NCBI GenBank assembly: GCA_944384265.1
Contig: CALWSR010000009.1
Coordinates: forward strand, 27,593 to 91,592
Length of the DNA stretch: 64,000 nt
From: an uncultured Clostridia bacterium
GTDB taxonomy: Bacteria > Bacillota > Clostridia > Lachnospirales > Anaerotignaceae
Direction of reading: 5' to 3'
Below the pieces are notes generated by a model that saw nothing but the letters and a program-made list of their open reading frames with translations, did not search any database and was not told the DNA's origin. Position 1 is the first letter of the stretch. Each line of letters starts with the position of its first letter. This document shows positions 1 through 8,776 of this stretch, piece by piece. The position numbers were made by a program, and so were the translations under genes.

Positions 1-1
1 A

Positions 2-547
2 ATATTAAAGCATCCCACAGGACATTATCATCATACCCAAATTACAAAGCCTCTTTATGAAAAAGTGAAGCATTTGGACGATGTGACAAAAATGCAGTAC
101 ATTGATATCAATCTTTGGCTCATAGGGGATATTTTATTAAAAGCAGACAAAATGAGCAGCGCTCATTCCTTGGAGGTGCGTGTTCCCTTTTTGGACAAAG
201 AGGTATTTCAAGTGGCCAGAACATTGCCCACTCGTTTTAAAGTCAACAAAGAAAATACAAAATATGCCATGCGTATGGCTTCTCACCGCTATCTGCCTGA
301 TATGGTGGCAGAAAAGAAAAAGCTTGGTTTCCCTGTACCCATTCGTGTTTGGTTAAAAGAGGACAAGTATTATAAAATTGTAAAAGAAGCCTTTGTCAGC
401 AAAACAGCCCAAAAATATTTTAAAACAGATGAAATATTAAAATTTTTGGAAGACCATAAAGCAAACAAAGCAGATAACAGTCGTAAAATATGGACGATAT
501 ATATGTTTTTGGTATGGCACAAGCAATTTTTTGAAACAGCCTCTTAA
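2..547 (+). CDS. asnB: Asparagine synthase (glutamine-hydrolysing), C-terminal part
   Basis: The frame is open from the left edge of the window, so the gene is cut by the boundary and only the last ~181 residues are visible. They match the C-terminal synthetase domain of AsnB: residues reading 'DILLKADKMSSAHSLEVRVPFLD' in outline (dimer and active-site face), followed by a Lys-Lys-Leu-Gly-Phe-Pro-Val-Pro stretch typical of the family. The enzyme makes asparagine from aspartate, using ATP and glutamine-derived ammonia, in the cytoplasm. The N-terminal glutaminase domain lies outside the window. A strong hairpin with a T run follows about 215 bases after the stop, inside repeat R2. Family assignment is firm; completeness of the gene cannot be judged. 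Confidence 0.9.
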   Translation: MLKHPTGHYHHTQITKPLYEKVKHLDDVTKMQYIDINLWLIGDILLKADKMSSAHSLEVRVPFLDKEVFQVARTLPTRFKVNKENTKYAMRMASHRYLPDMVAEKKKLGFPVPIRVWLKEDKYYKIVKEAFVSKTAQKYFKTDEILKFLEDHKANKADNSRKIWTIYMFLVWHKQFFETAS

Positions 548-631
548 GCTATATTCATTTTATGACAAATCAAAATACAATTTGTTTTTCCATTTGTATC
601 ACAAAAATATAAAATATGACATTTCACATTT

Positions 632-792
632 CAAAAGGGAGCCGTTGCAAAATGAAATTGCAATAGCAGCTTGTACAAAGAATTTTTGAAAACAATAAAA
701 AACCGGCTGTTTTCTGAGTGGAATTTTCTCAAAAAGCAACCGATTTTTGTATACTGTTATTGCAAGGGGGCTGTTTTGCAACAGCCCCTTTG
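632..792 (+). repeat. R2 repeat copy 1, MITE-like, ~161 bp
   Basis: Bounded by inverted ends of about 20 bases: the left end (632-652) and the right end (773-792) both approximate CAAAGGGGCTGTTGCAAAAT read inward. The interior is about 75% like the reverse complement of 35473-35629. No coding capacity is evident. The ends resemble IS6-type termini (a GGCxCTGTTGCAAA core), so this may be a non-autonomous element moved by such a transposase; that link is inference. No clear target duplication was found. Confidence 0.7.
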
Positions 793-801
793 TTTTTTTG
801 T
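763..801 (+). terminator. Rho-independent terminator (right end of R2 copy 1)
   Basis: GGGGCTGTT pairs with AACAGCCCC around a short loop and is followed by a run of T. It is probably the functional terminator for asnB, supplied by the right end of the repeat. Confidence 0.7.
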
Positions 802-1118
802 TTCCTTTAACTAATTCTGCCAGGGGATAAATAAAAATATTTTTCAGTTAAATCATTTCCTAATACAGCCTTGGCAATGGCATGATGAATATATAATTAG
901 GAGGTTTTTAAAATAAAAAATACAGCATACTCAAAATATAGATATCAATATCTATATTTGTACCAAAATAGGATATATAAAGGGCTAGTGTCAGAAATCA
1001 TAGAAAAATAATGGAAAGTATGAAAATACCATAAAAGAGTATATAAAAAATCAGTCTATAACAGACCAAATACATTTATTGACTTACAGGTGAGAAAAAA
1101 GAATCCGACAAAATAAAA
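793..1118. other. Gene-free stretch with an 11-bp inverted repeat
   Basis: No convincing coding region. It holds a perfect inverted repeat, AAATATAGATA at 934-944 and its complement at 949-959 around a 4-base spacer, with no T run. It could be a regulator site or a hairpin; no neighbour makes its role clear. Confidence 0.5.
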
Positions 1119-1137
1119 CAGCCGCTTTTCATGGCTG
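1111..1137 (-). terminator. Terminator for the small minus-strand ORF
   Basis: CAGCC pairs with GGCTG across 1119-1137, followed on the minus strand by TTTTATTTT. The stop codon of the 81-aa ORF lies in the loop. Confidence 0.55.
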
Positions 1138-1374
1138 ACTGTGGACAGCAAGGGGCATAAAATTTTCAGCATTTCCCTCTAGCCAATCAGCAGAGTCCCC
1201 CTTTCCTTTTAACAACTGTCCAAACCACCGACTGAGATTGTCACTTTGAAAACACATCAAACCATTTTTCCAATCCATATAAAACACAGATGATTTTATT
1301 TTTATATATCTGTCCTGGCTAACTCCATATGGTTTTGTGTTTTTATATTTGTAAAATCCCATTGTATTTCCCAT
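1129..1374 (-). CDS. Small hypothetical protein (81 aa)
   Basis: An open frame with no recognised domain; it is rich in Trp, Tyr and Lys and has no signal peptide or membrane segment. In favour: a hairpin with a U-rich tail in this direction (1111-1137) sits exactly at its stop codon. Against: the ribosome-binding site is weak. ATG 1374 has none. The internal ATG at residue 5 has GGGAA about 8 bases upstream and may be the real start. It lies just downstream of the R1 copy at 1436-1677. It could equally be a remnant. No function is proposed. Confidence 0.35.
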   Translation of the reverse strand: MGNTMGFYKYKNTKPYGVSQDRYIKIKSSVFYMDWKNGLMCFQSDNLSRWFGQLLKGKGDSADWLEGNAENFMPLAVHSQP

Positions 1375-1435
1375 AGATTGTACTATTTTTTATATATCCC
1401 AAGCTTCTATTCTGATTCCCATTCCTTTTAGAAAA

Positions 1436-1677
1436 CAAAATATTATTTTATCACAGACTGTGGAAAAACTAGATTTTATATTTTTTCAAGGACACGGGAG
1501 GGGTTGGAAAACGAAGGGTTTTCAACCAGAATCCCCAGTAAAAATGTATTTCCGGTGAGAAAAAGCAGGAGGTTGCAAGGCTTTTAGCCCATGGAGCTTC
1601 TGCTTTACACTTAAATGAGCCTTTGACCACAGGGTGTCGACTTTTTTGATACCCTGAAGCAAAATATTATTTTGTCA
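1436..1677 (+). mobile_element. R1 element copy 1 with 18-bp target duplication
   Basis: Core 1454-1659 begins CAGACTGT and ends CCCTGAAG. It is flanked by 18-base direct repeats (1436-1453 and 1660-1677, 17 of 18 identical). The target contains the palindrome AAAATATTATTTT. The core aligns along its length with copies at about 9.08, 12.52 and 28.10 kb. It shares a GGTTGGAAAAC hairpin, an AAAGCAG...CTGCTTT stem and a terminal GGGTGTCGA-type hairpin. The outer 20 bases of the two ends are imperfect inverted repeats (about 13 of 20). No open frame is conserved. Confidence 0.75.
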
Positions 1678-2089
1678 TTAGAGTCTTTCTCATTTCACCA
1701 TAAATTGTATAAAACCACTTCTTTTCTCAGAAAAATATGAACATCCATTTTTCCATTCCAAAGCAGTGCCAAAAAATTGACTGTAATGCTTTGTTTTATG
1801 ATATGGTCTCCATATAAAATAGAGCTTCTGTTTTTTAGCAGCAATTTATGATATCATAAAAAACCAACACAAAAAAAATCTCAATCATACAGCCTGTTTT
1901 CATTGCCCAAAACAAAAACAGCCACTTTTGGTGACTGTTTGTTGGCATCATAAATTTTATATTTTTTTTGCATACAATGGGCAGAAGCATTTTTTAAAAA
2001 AATACGGAAAGCCTTCTTTAAAAAACACAAAGAAAACGCCTATTGACAAAACAGTTTCTGCCTGGCAGATACTTTTTATCTGTTTTTTA
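1678..2089. other. Intergenic stretch downstream of ylbF, with terminator
   Basis: AT-rich and without a credible gene. At 1909-1937, CAGCCAC pairs with GTGACTG and is followed on the minus strand by a T-rich tract. This is a plausible terminator for the rnj-ylbF transcript. Confidence 0.5.
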
Positions 2090-2443
2090 TCATATCGTAT
2101 CCGCATAGCTAAAATCTACCGGAGCCTGTTTTGCCACTGTTTCCAGCATATCTGCCATAAATGTCAAAAGTTGTTTTTCACTTTCCCAAAATCCTAAGCC
2201 GTCGGCATCCAATGCCACCTCACTGTAAACTCTGCTTAAGCTTTCTTCTTCCTCCAGAGAAATCACTTCTCCCTGTCTTCTTCTCAAACCCTGCTGCAGC
2301 TGAAGTCTTTTCAATTCATCTATTTTTTGCTGCAGCTCCGGCTTATTGGCCACCTGATTTTTATAATATAAATAAGACTGATATAAATCAGACTGATATA
2401 TCCTTTGGCCTAAATGAACTGCCATTTCCTTTATTTCGTCCAA
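2090..2443 (-). CDS. ylbF: YlbF family regulator
   Basis: 117 residues, largely helical, matching the Com_YlbF (DUF964) family: an N-terminal helix with 'LGQRIYQSDLYQSYLYYK', a Gln/Arg-rich middle and a conserved C-terminal 'WESEKQLLTFMADMLETV' helix. In Bacillus, YlbF with YmcA and YaaT forms the Y-complex that adjusts RNase Y activity and mRNA processing; a similar cytoplasmic role is inferred. The start is TTG at 2443, chosen because GGGGG lies 8-9 bases upstream. It sits 16 bases after the RNase J stop, so the two genes are cotranscribed. That pairing of a ribonuclease with an RNase-regulator family is functionally sensible. Confidence 0.8.
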   Translation of the reverse strand: MDEIKEMAVHLGQRIYQSDLYQSYLYYKNQVANKPELQQKIDELKRLQLQQGLRRRQGEVISLEEEESLSRVYSEVALDADGLGFWESEKQLLTFMADMLETVAKQAPVDFSYADTI

Positions 2444-2459
2444 AATTTATACCCCCATT

Positions 2460-4130
2460 TTATACCTCCATAATAATCGGCAAAATCATAGGACTGCGTT
2501 TTGTTCTCTGCCACAAATAATTTTTGAGTGTTTCTTTAATCAGTCCTTTGATATAGCTCCAACCAGTGATATGCTTTTGCTCACATTTCAAAAGTGCTTC
2601 CATAACAACCTCTTTGGCCTCTTCCATCAAGTCCTCTGCCTCTCTGACATAAACAAATCCTCTGGATATAATGTCCGGTCCTGCCACAATCATGCCGCTT
2701 TCTTTTTCCATGGTAACTACCACAACCATCAAACCATCCTGTGAAAGATGCTTTCTGTCCCGCAGCACAATGTTGCCTACATCTCCTACACCCAAGCCGT
2801 CCACCATAACTTGTCCCACAGGCACTGTGCCGTTGACCTTTGCACCTGCTTTTGAAACCTCAAGGACATCTCCTGTTTTCATCAAAAAAATATTCTTTTT
2901 GTCCATTCCCATAGAAATGGCCAAATCCCTGTGGCTTGCCAAATGCATATATTCTCCATGAACAGGCATAAAATAGGTGGGCTTTGTCAATGCCAGCATC
3001 AGCTTTAATTCCTCCTGACGGGCATGGCCGGAAACATGAATATCTGCCATGCCTTCATACACCACATTTGCACCTTTTTTCAAAAGCTCATTGATGACAC
3101 GAAAAATATTTTTTTCGTTGCCGGGTATGGAAGAAGCACTGATGATGATTTTATCCTCCGGCTTAACCGTTACCTGTCTATGCTCGGAAGAAGCAATTCT
3201 TGATAATGCAGACATGGTTTCCCCTTGGCTTCCTGTTGTGATAATCACCAGCTGTTCATCACTAAAATTGCGTATTTCGGAAATATCTATCAAAATGCCT
3301 GCCGGTATGTTCAAATATCCCAGCTCCGAAGAGGTTTTGACAGCATTTATCATGCTTCTGCCTATAATGGCTACTTTTCTTGAAAATTTCTGAGCAGAAT
3401 TGATGATTTGCTGTATTCTGTGAATATTGGAAGAAAATGTTGCCACCATAATTCTGTTTTTTGGTGTTTCTTCAAATATGCGGTCAAACACAGCCCCCAC
3501 AGATTTTTCAGACATGGTAAAGCCTTTTCTTTCTGCATTTGTGCTGTCACTCATCAATAAAAGCACACCTTGCTTGCCCAGCTCTGCAAATCTGTGAATG
3601 TCCATAATATCCCCGTCAATGGGTGTATAATCCACTTTAAAATCTCCTGTGTGTATCACAACACCCAGGGGCGTTGTAATGGCCAGTGCCACTGCATCGG
3701 CAATGGAATGGTTTGTGTGTATAAATTCCACCTTCATCTGACCCAGCTTTACAAATTCTCCCGGCACCACCGTATGACGGGTCACATGGTTTATCAAATC
3801 ATGCTCCTTGAGCTTGTTTTCCAAAAGCCCCAGCGTGAGCAATGTGCCAAAAACAGGCACATTCAAATCCTTCAATACATAAGGCAGTGCGCCGATATGG
3901 TCCTCATGTCCATGGGTCAGCACAATCCCCCTTATTTTTTCTTCATTTTTTTTCAAATAAGTAATGTCCGGTATCACCAGGTCGATGCCCAGCATATCAT
4001 CCTCAGGAAATGCCAGTCCGCAGTCAATGACAATAATGTCGTTGTTATACTCCAATACTGTCATATTTTTTCCGATTTCCTCCAATCCTCCCAGTGCCAT
4101 TACCTTCAGTTTTTGTTTTCTTGTTGCCAA
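2460..4130 (-). CDS. rnj: Ribonuclease J
   Basis: 556 residues, the full family length. It has a metallo-beta-lactamase fold with the zinc motif HGHEDH at residues 73-78, then the beta-CASP domain and the C-terminal domain. RNase J acts on mRNA and rRNA as a 5'-3' exonuclease and endonuclease in the cytoplasm. The start is TTG 4130 with AAGGAGGTG 9 bases upstream. Its promoter must lie in 4140-4400, since a strong bidirectional hairpin at 4410-4483 separates it from the DUF1292 operon. It is cotranscribed with ylbF downstream. Confidence 0.95.
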   Translation of the reverse strand: MATRKQKLKVMALGGLEEIGKNMTVLEYNNDIIVIDCGLAFPEDDMLGIDLVIPDITYLKKNEEKIRGIVLTHGHEDHIGALPYVLKDLNVPVFGTLLTLGLLENKLKEHDLINHVTRHTVVPGEFVKLGQMKVEFIHTNHSIADAVALAITTPLGVVIHTGDFKVDYTPIDGDIMDIHRFAELGKQGVLLLMSDSTNAERKGFTMSEKSVGAVFDRIFEETPKNRIMVATFSSNIHRIQQIINSAQKFSRKVAIIGRSMINAVKTSSELGYLNIPAGILIDISEIRNFSDEQLVIITTGSQGETMSALSRIASSEHRQVTVKPEDKIIISASSIPGNEKNIFRVINELLKKGANVVYEGMADIHVSGHARQEELKLMLALTKPTYFMPVHGEYMHLASHRDLAISMGMDKKNIFLMKTGDVLEVSKAGAKVNGTVPVGQVMVDGLGVGDVGNIVLRDRKHLSQDGLMVVVVTMEKESGMIVAGPDIISRGFVYVREAEDLMEEAKEVVMEALLKCEQKHITGWSYIKGLIKETLKNYLWQRTKRSPMILPIIMEV

Positions 4131-4409
4131 AAAAACACACCTCCTTTTTTCTTTTTCACTATATTACAAAAGGAGCTGATATAAAAATTTTTCCATATCA
4201 AAAAATAAACTGCTTTTTTCATTTGTTTTTAAAATATGATTGAAAGAAAATTTTTTTACACTTCGTACATTGTTTCATTTTTGTTTTTCATTTTCTCCAT
4301 TTTTTTACATCCGCTCACTTTTACCGTTCTGTTTTGTATAAAAATAGTATGCCATACAAATCCCTTTTCTAAACCTTCAAAGCAAATTTATTTTTTTAGA
4401 AAACCCAAC

Positions 4410-4483
4410 AGAAAAAGAGCAGTGCTTTTGATTTGCAAAATGATTTTTTGCTGTCATTTTGCAAAAGAATACTGCTTTTTCTG
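4410..4483 (-). terminator. Long terminator hairpin after the ireB-ruvX-DUF1292 operon
   Basis: Arms of about 28 bases (AGCAGTGCTTTTG... and its near complement, closing on TGCAAAATGA/TCATTTTGCA) surround a short loop, with A and T tracts on both sides, so it could work in both directions. Apart from this, the gap between rnj and the DUF1292 gene (4131-4533) shows no gene. Confidence 0.7.
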
Positions 4484-4533
4484 TTCATTGTATTTTTTTA
4501 TACACATCCATGATTATTTTTTTCAGCGGCATT

Positions 4534-4836
4534 TCAATCCAGCTGTATGTCATATTCTCCTTCATGACCGGCAAACAACACAGAAATTCTTTCAAATTCC
4601 TTTTCTTCCTCCACCCATTCATATGTGACATCGTCTGCATTGATTGCAATTTCTTTTAATATAATGGCGTCTGCTTCCTCTTGGTCCATAAGACTGCTTT
4701 CCATCACAAGCAAATAACGGCTGCCCCCGCTTGCCACATGGTCAATGATGACAAATTCTGTTTCATTGCCCTCTTCATCTTCCATAGAAACAATTTCAAA
4801 TTCTTCTTCAAACGCTTCTTCAAAATGACTTGACAT
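4534..4836 (-). CDS. DUF1292 family protein (YrzB-like)
   Basis: 100 residues, strongly acidic, with the family's 'DEEGNETEFVIIDH...YLLVME' beta-rich core. Function unknown. It follows ruvX by 9 bases and ireB before that, the same order as yrzL-yrrK-yrzB in Bacillus, which supports the identification and an operon. RBS: GAGGTG precedes the ATG. The C-terminal end faces a strong terminator. Confidence 0.85.
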   Translation of the reverse strand: MSSHFEEAFEEEFEIVSMEDEEGNETEFVIIDHVASGGSRYLLVMESSLMDQEEADAIILKEIAINADDVTYEWVEEEKEFERISVLFAGHEGEYDIQLD

Positions 4837-4845
4837 AAATACACC

Positions 4846-5280
4846 TCAACGCTTTTCATTTTGTTTTTTATCCAAATAGCCCTGCAAAATATACACCGCT
4901 GCCATTTTGTCAATCACATTTTTTCTTTTTTTTCGGCTCATATCTCCTTCCAAAAGACTTCTTTGTGCCGCCATAGTACTCAATCTTTCATCCCAGAGTA
5001 TGACAGCTATGTTTGGAAAGGCATTTTGCAGATGCTTTTGGAACTGCTTTGTTTTTTCACAGCGCAGTCCCTCTGTATTGTCCATATTTTTAGGATACCC
5101 CAAAACAATGGTATCCACACCATACTCTTCTATCCATTTTGAAAGCCTTAATATGCTTTTTTTATACTCCGTGTCGCTGCTTCTTTTGATTACCTCAAGC
5201 CCTTGGGCCGTCCAGCCAAAGCCGTCGCTGACTGCCACGCCAATGGTTTTATCTCCATAATCCAGTCCTAATATACGCAT
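4846..5280 (-). CDS. ruvX: RuvX/YqgF family Holliday-junction resolvase-like nuclease
   Basis: 144 residues with an RNase H-like fold. It has the N-terminal 'RILGLDYGDKTIGVAVSD' strand carrying the first catalytic Asp, 'VLGYPKNMDNTEG' in the centre and 'LWDERLST' carrying the acidic Glu. The family is linked to 16S rRNA 5'-end maturation and to Holliday-junction processing; which applies here cannot be told from sequence. It starts one base after the ireB stop, so translation is likely coupled. Confidence 0.9.
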   Translation of the reverse strand: MRILGLDYGDKTIGVAVSDGFGWTAQGLEVIKRSSDTEYKKSILRLSKWIEEYGVDTIVLGYPKNMDNTEGLRCEKTKQFQKHLQNAFPNIAVILWDERLSTMAAQRSLLEGDMSRKKRKNVIDKMAAVYILQGYLDKKQNEKR

Positions 5281-5281
5281 A

Positions 5282-5539
5282 TCAATTCCTTTGCAGATAA
5301 TCCTGTATCAATTCTTCCAAAAGCTCATCTCTTTCCAGCTTACGAATCAAAGAACGGGCATTTTTGTGGCTTGTGATATAGGTGGGGTCACCGGAAAGAA
5401 TATAGCCCACAATTTGATTGACAGGATTATATCCCTTTTCTTTCAAAGCCTCGCTGACTGTCAGCAATATATTTTTGGCCTCATTTTCTATTTCCTTTTC
5501 CAAGCCGTCAAAGCATTGTGTTTCATTCAAATTTTCCAT
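5282..5539 (-). CDS. ireB: IreB family regulatory phosphoprotein
   Basis: 85 residues (UPF0297). The core '[47 protein letters not shown]' is diagnostic. In Enterococcus, IreB is a substrate of the PASTA kinase IreK and lowers cephalosporin resistance; an envelope-stress role here is inferred. The start is ATG 5539: GGAGAG lies 10 bases upstream, inside the longer open frame that begins at TTG 5563, so that upstream start is rejected. First gene of ireB-ruvX-DUF1292; mtaB ends about 100 bases upstream. Confidence 0.9.
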   Translation of the reverse strand: MENLNETQCFDGLEKEIENEAKNILLTVSEALKEKGYNPVNQIVGYILSGDPTYITSHKNARSLIRKLERDELLEELIQDYLQRN

Positions 5540-5642
5540 ACTGATATCACTCTCCTTTTTCAACCTATCCGAAATATCAATTCTCTTTTTTCATGATAAT
5601 ATAAATTTACAGATTATGCAAATAAAATTTCTCTTACAAAGC

Positions 5643-6944
5643 TTACAGTTTTGTTACAAAACCCATTGCTGTTTCCAATTTTATTTCATTTATAGTTGTT
5701 TTTACAATGGAATTGGTGACATCTGATGTGCTTTTTCCATGCACCTTGATATAATTTGTGGTATGTCCCTCATACATATCCTCTGCAATGGCTCTTTCGT
5801 ACAGCACTGGCATTTCATTGTGCAAAAATTTTTTCAAAAATGCTTCTGCCATTACATTGCTTAGCTGCATCAGCTTTTGGCTTCTTTGGTTTTTGACTGC
5901 ATTGGGCAGCTGTCCAGTCATAGAGGCGGCAGGCGTTCCCTTTTTGGGAGAATAAGGAAATACATGGATTTTTGCAAAGCCCATTTTTTTTGCAAAATCA
6001 TAGCTTTGCAAAAAATCCTCCTCTGTTTCCTGAGGAAATCCTACAATCATATCTGTTGTAACAGCAACATTTTTCATATGCTCTCTCAACAAAGCAACAG
6101 CATGGGCATACCCTTGTGTGTCATATTTTCTGTTCATGGCTTTTAATGTTTTGTCACAGCCGCTTTGCAGTGATAAATGAAAATGGTCACAAACCTTTGG
6201 CAGCCTAGACAATGCTTTTGCAAAGGCTTCTGTCACAATATTTGGCTCTATGGAGCTGAATCGAATTCTTTCAATACCCTTTACATCATGTACCTTTTCT
6301 ACCAGCTCCAGCAATGTAGTGTTTTTGAAATCCTTTCCGTAGGATGCCACATGAATCCCTGCCAATATCACCTCCTGAAAGCCGTTTTCAGAGAGTCTTT
6401 TTACCTCCGAAAGCACATCCTCCGGTTTTCTGCTGCGAATGGGACCTCTGGCATAGGGAATGATGCAATAGGTGCAAAACTGGCTGCAGCCGTCTTGTAT
6501 TTTTAAATAAGCTCTGGTTCTGTTTTCCAGCCTTTGTATGGACAAAGGCTCAAATTCTCTCTCCTGCATAATCTCAGAAACATAGCTTTGCACATTTTGT
6601 TTATTTTCATACTGCTCCACCAATTCCACAATTTTTTTTCTCTCTTTTGTGCCGACTACAATGTTGACCCCCTCCATTGCCATCACCTCTTTGGGTGCTG
6701 TTTGCGCATAGCAGCCCACTGCCACCACAATGGCATTTGGATTTTGTCTTTTTACTTTTCTAATGAGCTGTCTTGATTTTTTATCTCCCAAATTTGTCAC
6801 AGTACAGGTATTGATGATATATACATCAGCCTGTTGGTCAATGTCTACCAGCTCATATCCTTTTTGTGAAAAAAGCTCTCCGATTGCCTCGCTTTCATAT
6901 TGGTTCACTTTACAGCCCAGTGCGTGGCTTGCCACTGTTTTCAT
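5643..6944 (-). CDS. mtaB: tRNA t6A37 methylthiotransferase MtaB
   Basis: 433 residues. N-terminal MTTase domain with cysteines at 11, 47 and 78; radical-SAM motif C153-x3-C157-x2-C160 (CSQFCTYC); C-terminal TRAM-like region. It adds a methylthio group to N6-threonylcarbamoyladenosine 37 of tRNAs reading ANN codons, using two [4Fe-4S] clusters and SAM. The 'HALGCKVNQYES' start and length fit MtaB better than MiaB or RimO. Its ATG overlaps the stop of the HAD hydrolase gene by 4 bases, indicating one transcript. Confidence 0.92.
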   Translation of the reverse strand: MKTVASHALGCKVNQYESEAIGELFSQKGYELVDIDQQADVYIINTCTVTNLGDKKSRQLIRKVKRQNPNAIVVAVGCYAQTAPKEVMAMEGVNIVVGTKERKKIVELVEQYENKQNVQSYVSEIMQEREFEPLSIQRLENRTRAYLKIQDGCSQFCTYCIIPYARGPIRSRKPEDVLSEVKRLSENGFQEVILAGIHVASYGKDFKNTTLLELVEKVHDVKGIERIRFSSIEPNIVTEAFAKALSRLPKVCDHFHLSLQSGCDKTLKAMNRKYDTQGYAHAVALLREHMKNVAVTTDMIVGFPQETEEDFLQSYDFAKKMGFAKIHVFPYSPKKGTPAASMTGQLPNAVKNQRSQKLMQLSNVMAEAFLKKFLHNEMPVLYERAIAEDMYEGHTTNYIKVHGKSTSDVTNSIVKTTINEIKLETAMGFVTKL

Positions 6945-7744
6945 TTTGTCACCTCAAATATATATTTTTTAATTTCTGTTGTCACAGCATTTTCATTGTT
7001 GTCCCCTGCAATATAATTGGCATATGCTTTTACACCCGGGTCCGCTTTTTTCATAGCAAAGCTGTATTTTGCCCTTTGCAGCATCTGCACATCATTGAAA
7101 TGGTCTCCAAAAGCCATGGTTTCCTCCGGTGTAATGTGCCACATATTTTGCAGTGCCTCAATGGCAGTACCCTTGGATACACCTTTGTTGACAATGTCTA
7201 CACAGTCAAATCCGGATACGGCAATTTCCACCTTGTCTGCCAAGGATTGGCTCAGCAAAGGAAAGCTATATTCGCTCGCCCCTTTATAAGAGGTGTCCAC
7301 CAAAGAAATTTTAATGATATCTTCTTTTACATGGGAAAAATCCTCTACCAAAACAATGTCGTAATGAAATTTAGGAGAGCGTAAATTTTCATACAAATCC
7401 ACAGAATTGGTATAGCAGTGCTGCCTTGTACAAAGCTGTATGTCAATGCCCTGTAATTGATACAGCTCTTTTAACACCTGCTCCACCAGCTGCTGTGGCA
7501 TACAGCTTGCATACAGCTCCTTTCCGTCATGTACCACATAGGCCCCGTTTTCTGCCACAATGGTCACATCCTTTAAATGTTTTTCAAACAATTTTTCAAG
7601 GCTGTTTCTTTGCCGGCCGCTGGCAGCAACAAAATGTATCTGTTTTTTATTTAGCTCCTCCAGCACAGCATCTATTTCACTGTCCATTTCTTTGTTGTCA
7701 TTTAATAATGTGCCGTCCATATCGCTTGCAATCAATTTAATCAT
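6941..7744 (-). CDS. Cof-type HAD-IIB hydrolase
   Basis: 267 residues. Motif I is 'DMDGTLLNDNKEM' at residues 8-20 (nucleophile and acid Asp), motif IV is 'AFGDHFNDVQML', and a large C2 cap lies between. It is a soluble phosphatase of sugar phosphates, FMN or similar small molecules; the substrate cannot be predicted. RBS AAAGGAG precedes ATG 7744. It overlaps mtaB by 4 bases. Confidence 0.88.
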   Translation of the reverse strand: MIKLIASDMDGTLLNDNKEMDSEIDAVLEELNKKQIHFVAASGRQRNSLEKLFEKHLKDVTIVAENGAYVVHDGKELYASCMPQQLVEQVLKELYQLQGIDIQLCTRQHCYTNSVDLYENLRSPKFHYDIVLVEDFSHVKEDIIKISLVDTSYKGASEYSFPLLSQSLADKVEIAVSGFDCVDIVNKGVSKGTAIEALQNMWHITPEETMAFGDHFNDVQMLQRAKYSFAMKKADPGVKAYANYIAGDNNENAVTTEIKKYIFEVTK

Positions 7745-7770
7745 ATCAAAAAATCTCCTTTTTTATGTAT

Positions 7771-8328
7771 TTATATAATTTTTAAAAACAAAGGCAGCAG
7801 CTTCATTGCAATTTTTACATCCTTTCCGGAAATCCACACAATATATTTTCGCAGCCTGTCCCATTTTTTCTTTCTGGTCAAAGGCAGGCTGCAAATTTCT
7901 TCTATCTCCCCCAGATTTTGTATAATCTCTTCCCTTTCCATTTCAGAAATATCCTGCAGCATACCAATATGCAGCCGAACTGCCGTAAAATCCATTTCCA
8001 CTGCAATGCTGTCCCTTTCTTTTTCCTGTTTTAGATACAGCTCCAAAAGCCCTTCATTTTTATATCCATTTTGTGCAAACAGCTTCATTCTTTCTATCAG
8101 CAATGCTATGTTTTTTTGATAAATTTCTATTTTTTCTCCTGCCTTTTCATAATCGCATATAACCTCAATATCCTCTGCAAAGCCATTTATTTTGTCAATA
8201 TAATGGCTGATAAGCATACGAAAAAGTGCATCCATTTCATCTGTATCATAAGAAAATTGCTTCCAAACTCTTTCATATTCTTCCAAATCCTTTTCTATCA
8301 TTCTTTGCAGCCTTTTTTCCTCTGTCAT
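7771..8328 (-). CDS. Hypothetical helical protein (185 aa)
   Basis: Not recognised. Highly charged and predicted mostly alpha-helical and coiled-coil, with a basic C-terminal end. No signal peptide; the hydrophobic C-terminus ('AMKLLPLFLKII') is too short to be a clear membrane anchor. The start is ATG 8328, since AAGGGGGGAA lies 8 bases upstream; the frame runs 10 codons further to ATG 8358, which contains that RBS. It lies 26 bases upstream of the HAD hydrolase and may be the first gene of that transcript. Confidence 0.7.
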   Translation of the reverse strand: MTEEKRLQRMIEKDLEEYERVWKQFSYDTDEMDALFRMLISHYIDKINGFAEDIEVICDYEKAGEKIEIYQKNIALLIERMKLFAQNGYKNEGLLELYLKQEKERDSIAVEMDFTAVRLHIGMLQDISEMEREEIIQNLGEIEEICSLPLTRKKKWDRLRKYIVWISGKDVKIAMKLLPLFLKII

Positions 8329-8405
8329 AGAAATGTTTCCCCCCTTTTCAATATGCATTTTTCATCATACCACATTTTTTGGGCTTACTGCAACAGTCAG
8401 TAAAA

Positions 8406-8585
8406 TCACAGCTTTTTTTCTTCCAATACAATTTCTCCGTATTTTGCTTCATATTCTGCAATTTTTTTAAGCACAAGATATTCTATTTCCTTTGAAGTGG
8501 TGCGGCATTCTTTTTCTGCAATATACATAATTTTATCAATGGTATTTTTTTTTGTGCGAAATGTAAATTTTGTATCTGTGGGCAT
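8406..8585 (-). CDS. Small ribbon-helix-helix DNA-binding protein
   Basis: 59 residues: a short strand 'TKFTFRTKKNTIDKI' followed by two helices 'MYIAEKECRTTSKEIEYLVLKKIAEYEAKYG'. This is the Arc/MetJ pattern of dimeric repressors, often antitoxins. The start is ATG 8585 with GGAGG 8 bases upstream. No toxin-like partner is adjacent, so it is more likely a stand-alone regulator. It is divergent from the small gene at 8777, whose promoter lies 40-70 bases from its start; control of that gene is possible. Confidence 0.6.
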   Translation of the reverse strand: MPTDTKFTFRTKKNTIDKIMYIAEKECRTTSKEIEYLVLKKIAEYEAKYGEIVLEEKKL

Positions 8586-8627
8586 AAATGTCACCTCCGC
8601 AAATTTTTAAACATACTACATGAAGCA

Positions 8628-8656
8628 TTGACAGGAAAAATGGGATATGCTATGAT
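8628..8656 (+). promoter_or_regulatory. Sigma-A promoter for the 8777 gene
   Basis: TTGACA at 8628-8633 and TATGAT at 8651-8656 with a 17-base spacer. Confidence 0.75.
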
Positions 8657-8776
8657 AAATGTGATATAAAAGTAGGACAAAATATGGCTATTGTAAGACT
8701 ATTTTTTGTTTGTTTTTTATTTTTTATGATATCAAATGCTTTTTTTCATGTCAATTTTGTAAAGGGGGGGAAAATA

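Noticed and set aside
3570..4184. 204-codon plus-strand frame
   Set aside because: Antisense to RNase J; no RBS or recognisable domain.
4236..4628. 130-codon Phe-rich plus-strand frame
   Set aside because: Overlaps the terminator hairpin and the end of the DUF1292 gene; composition reflects T-rich DNA.
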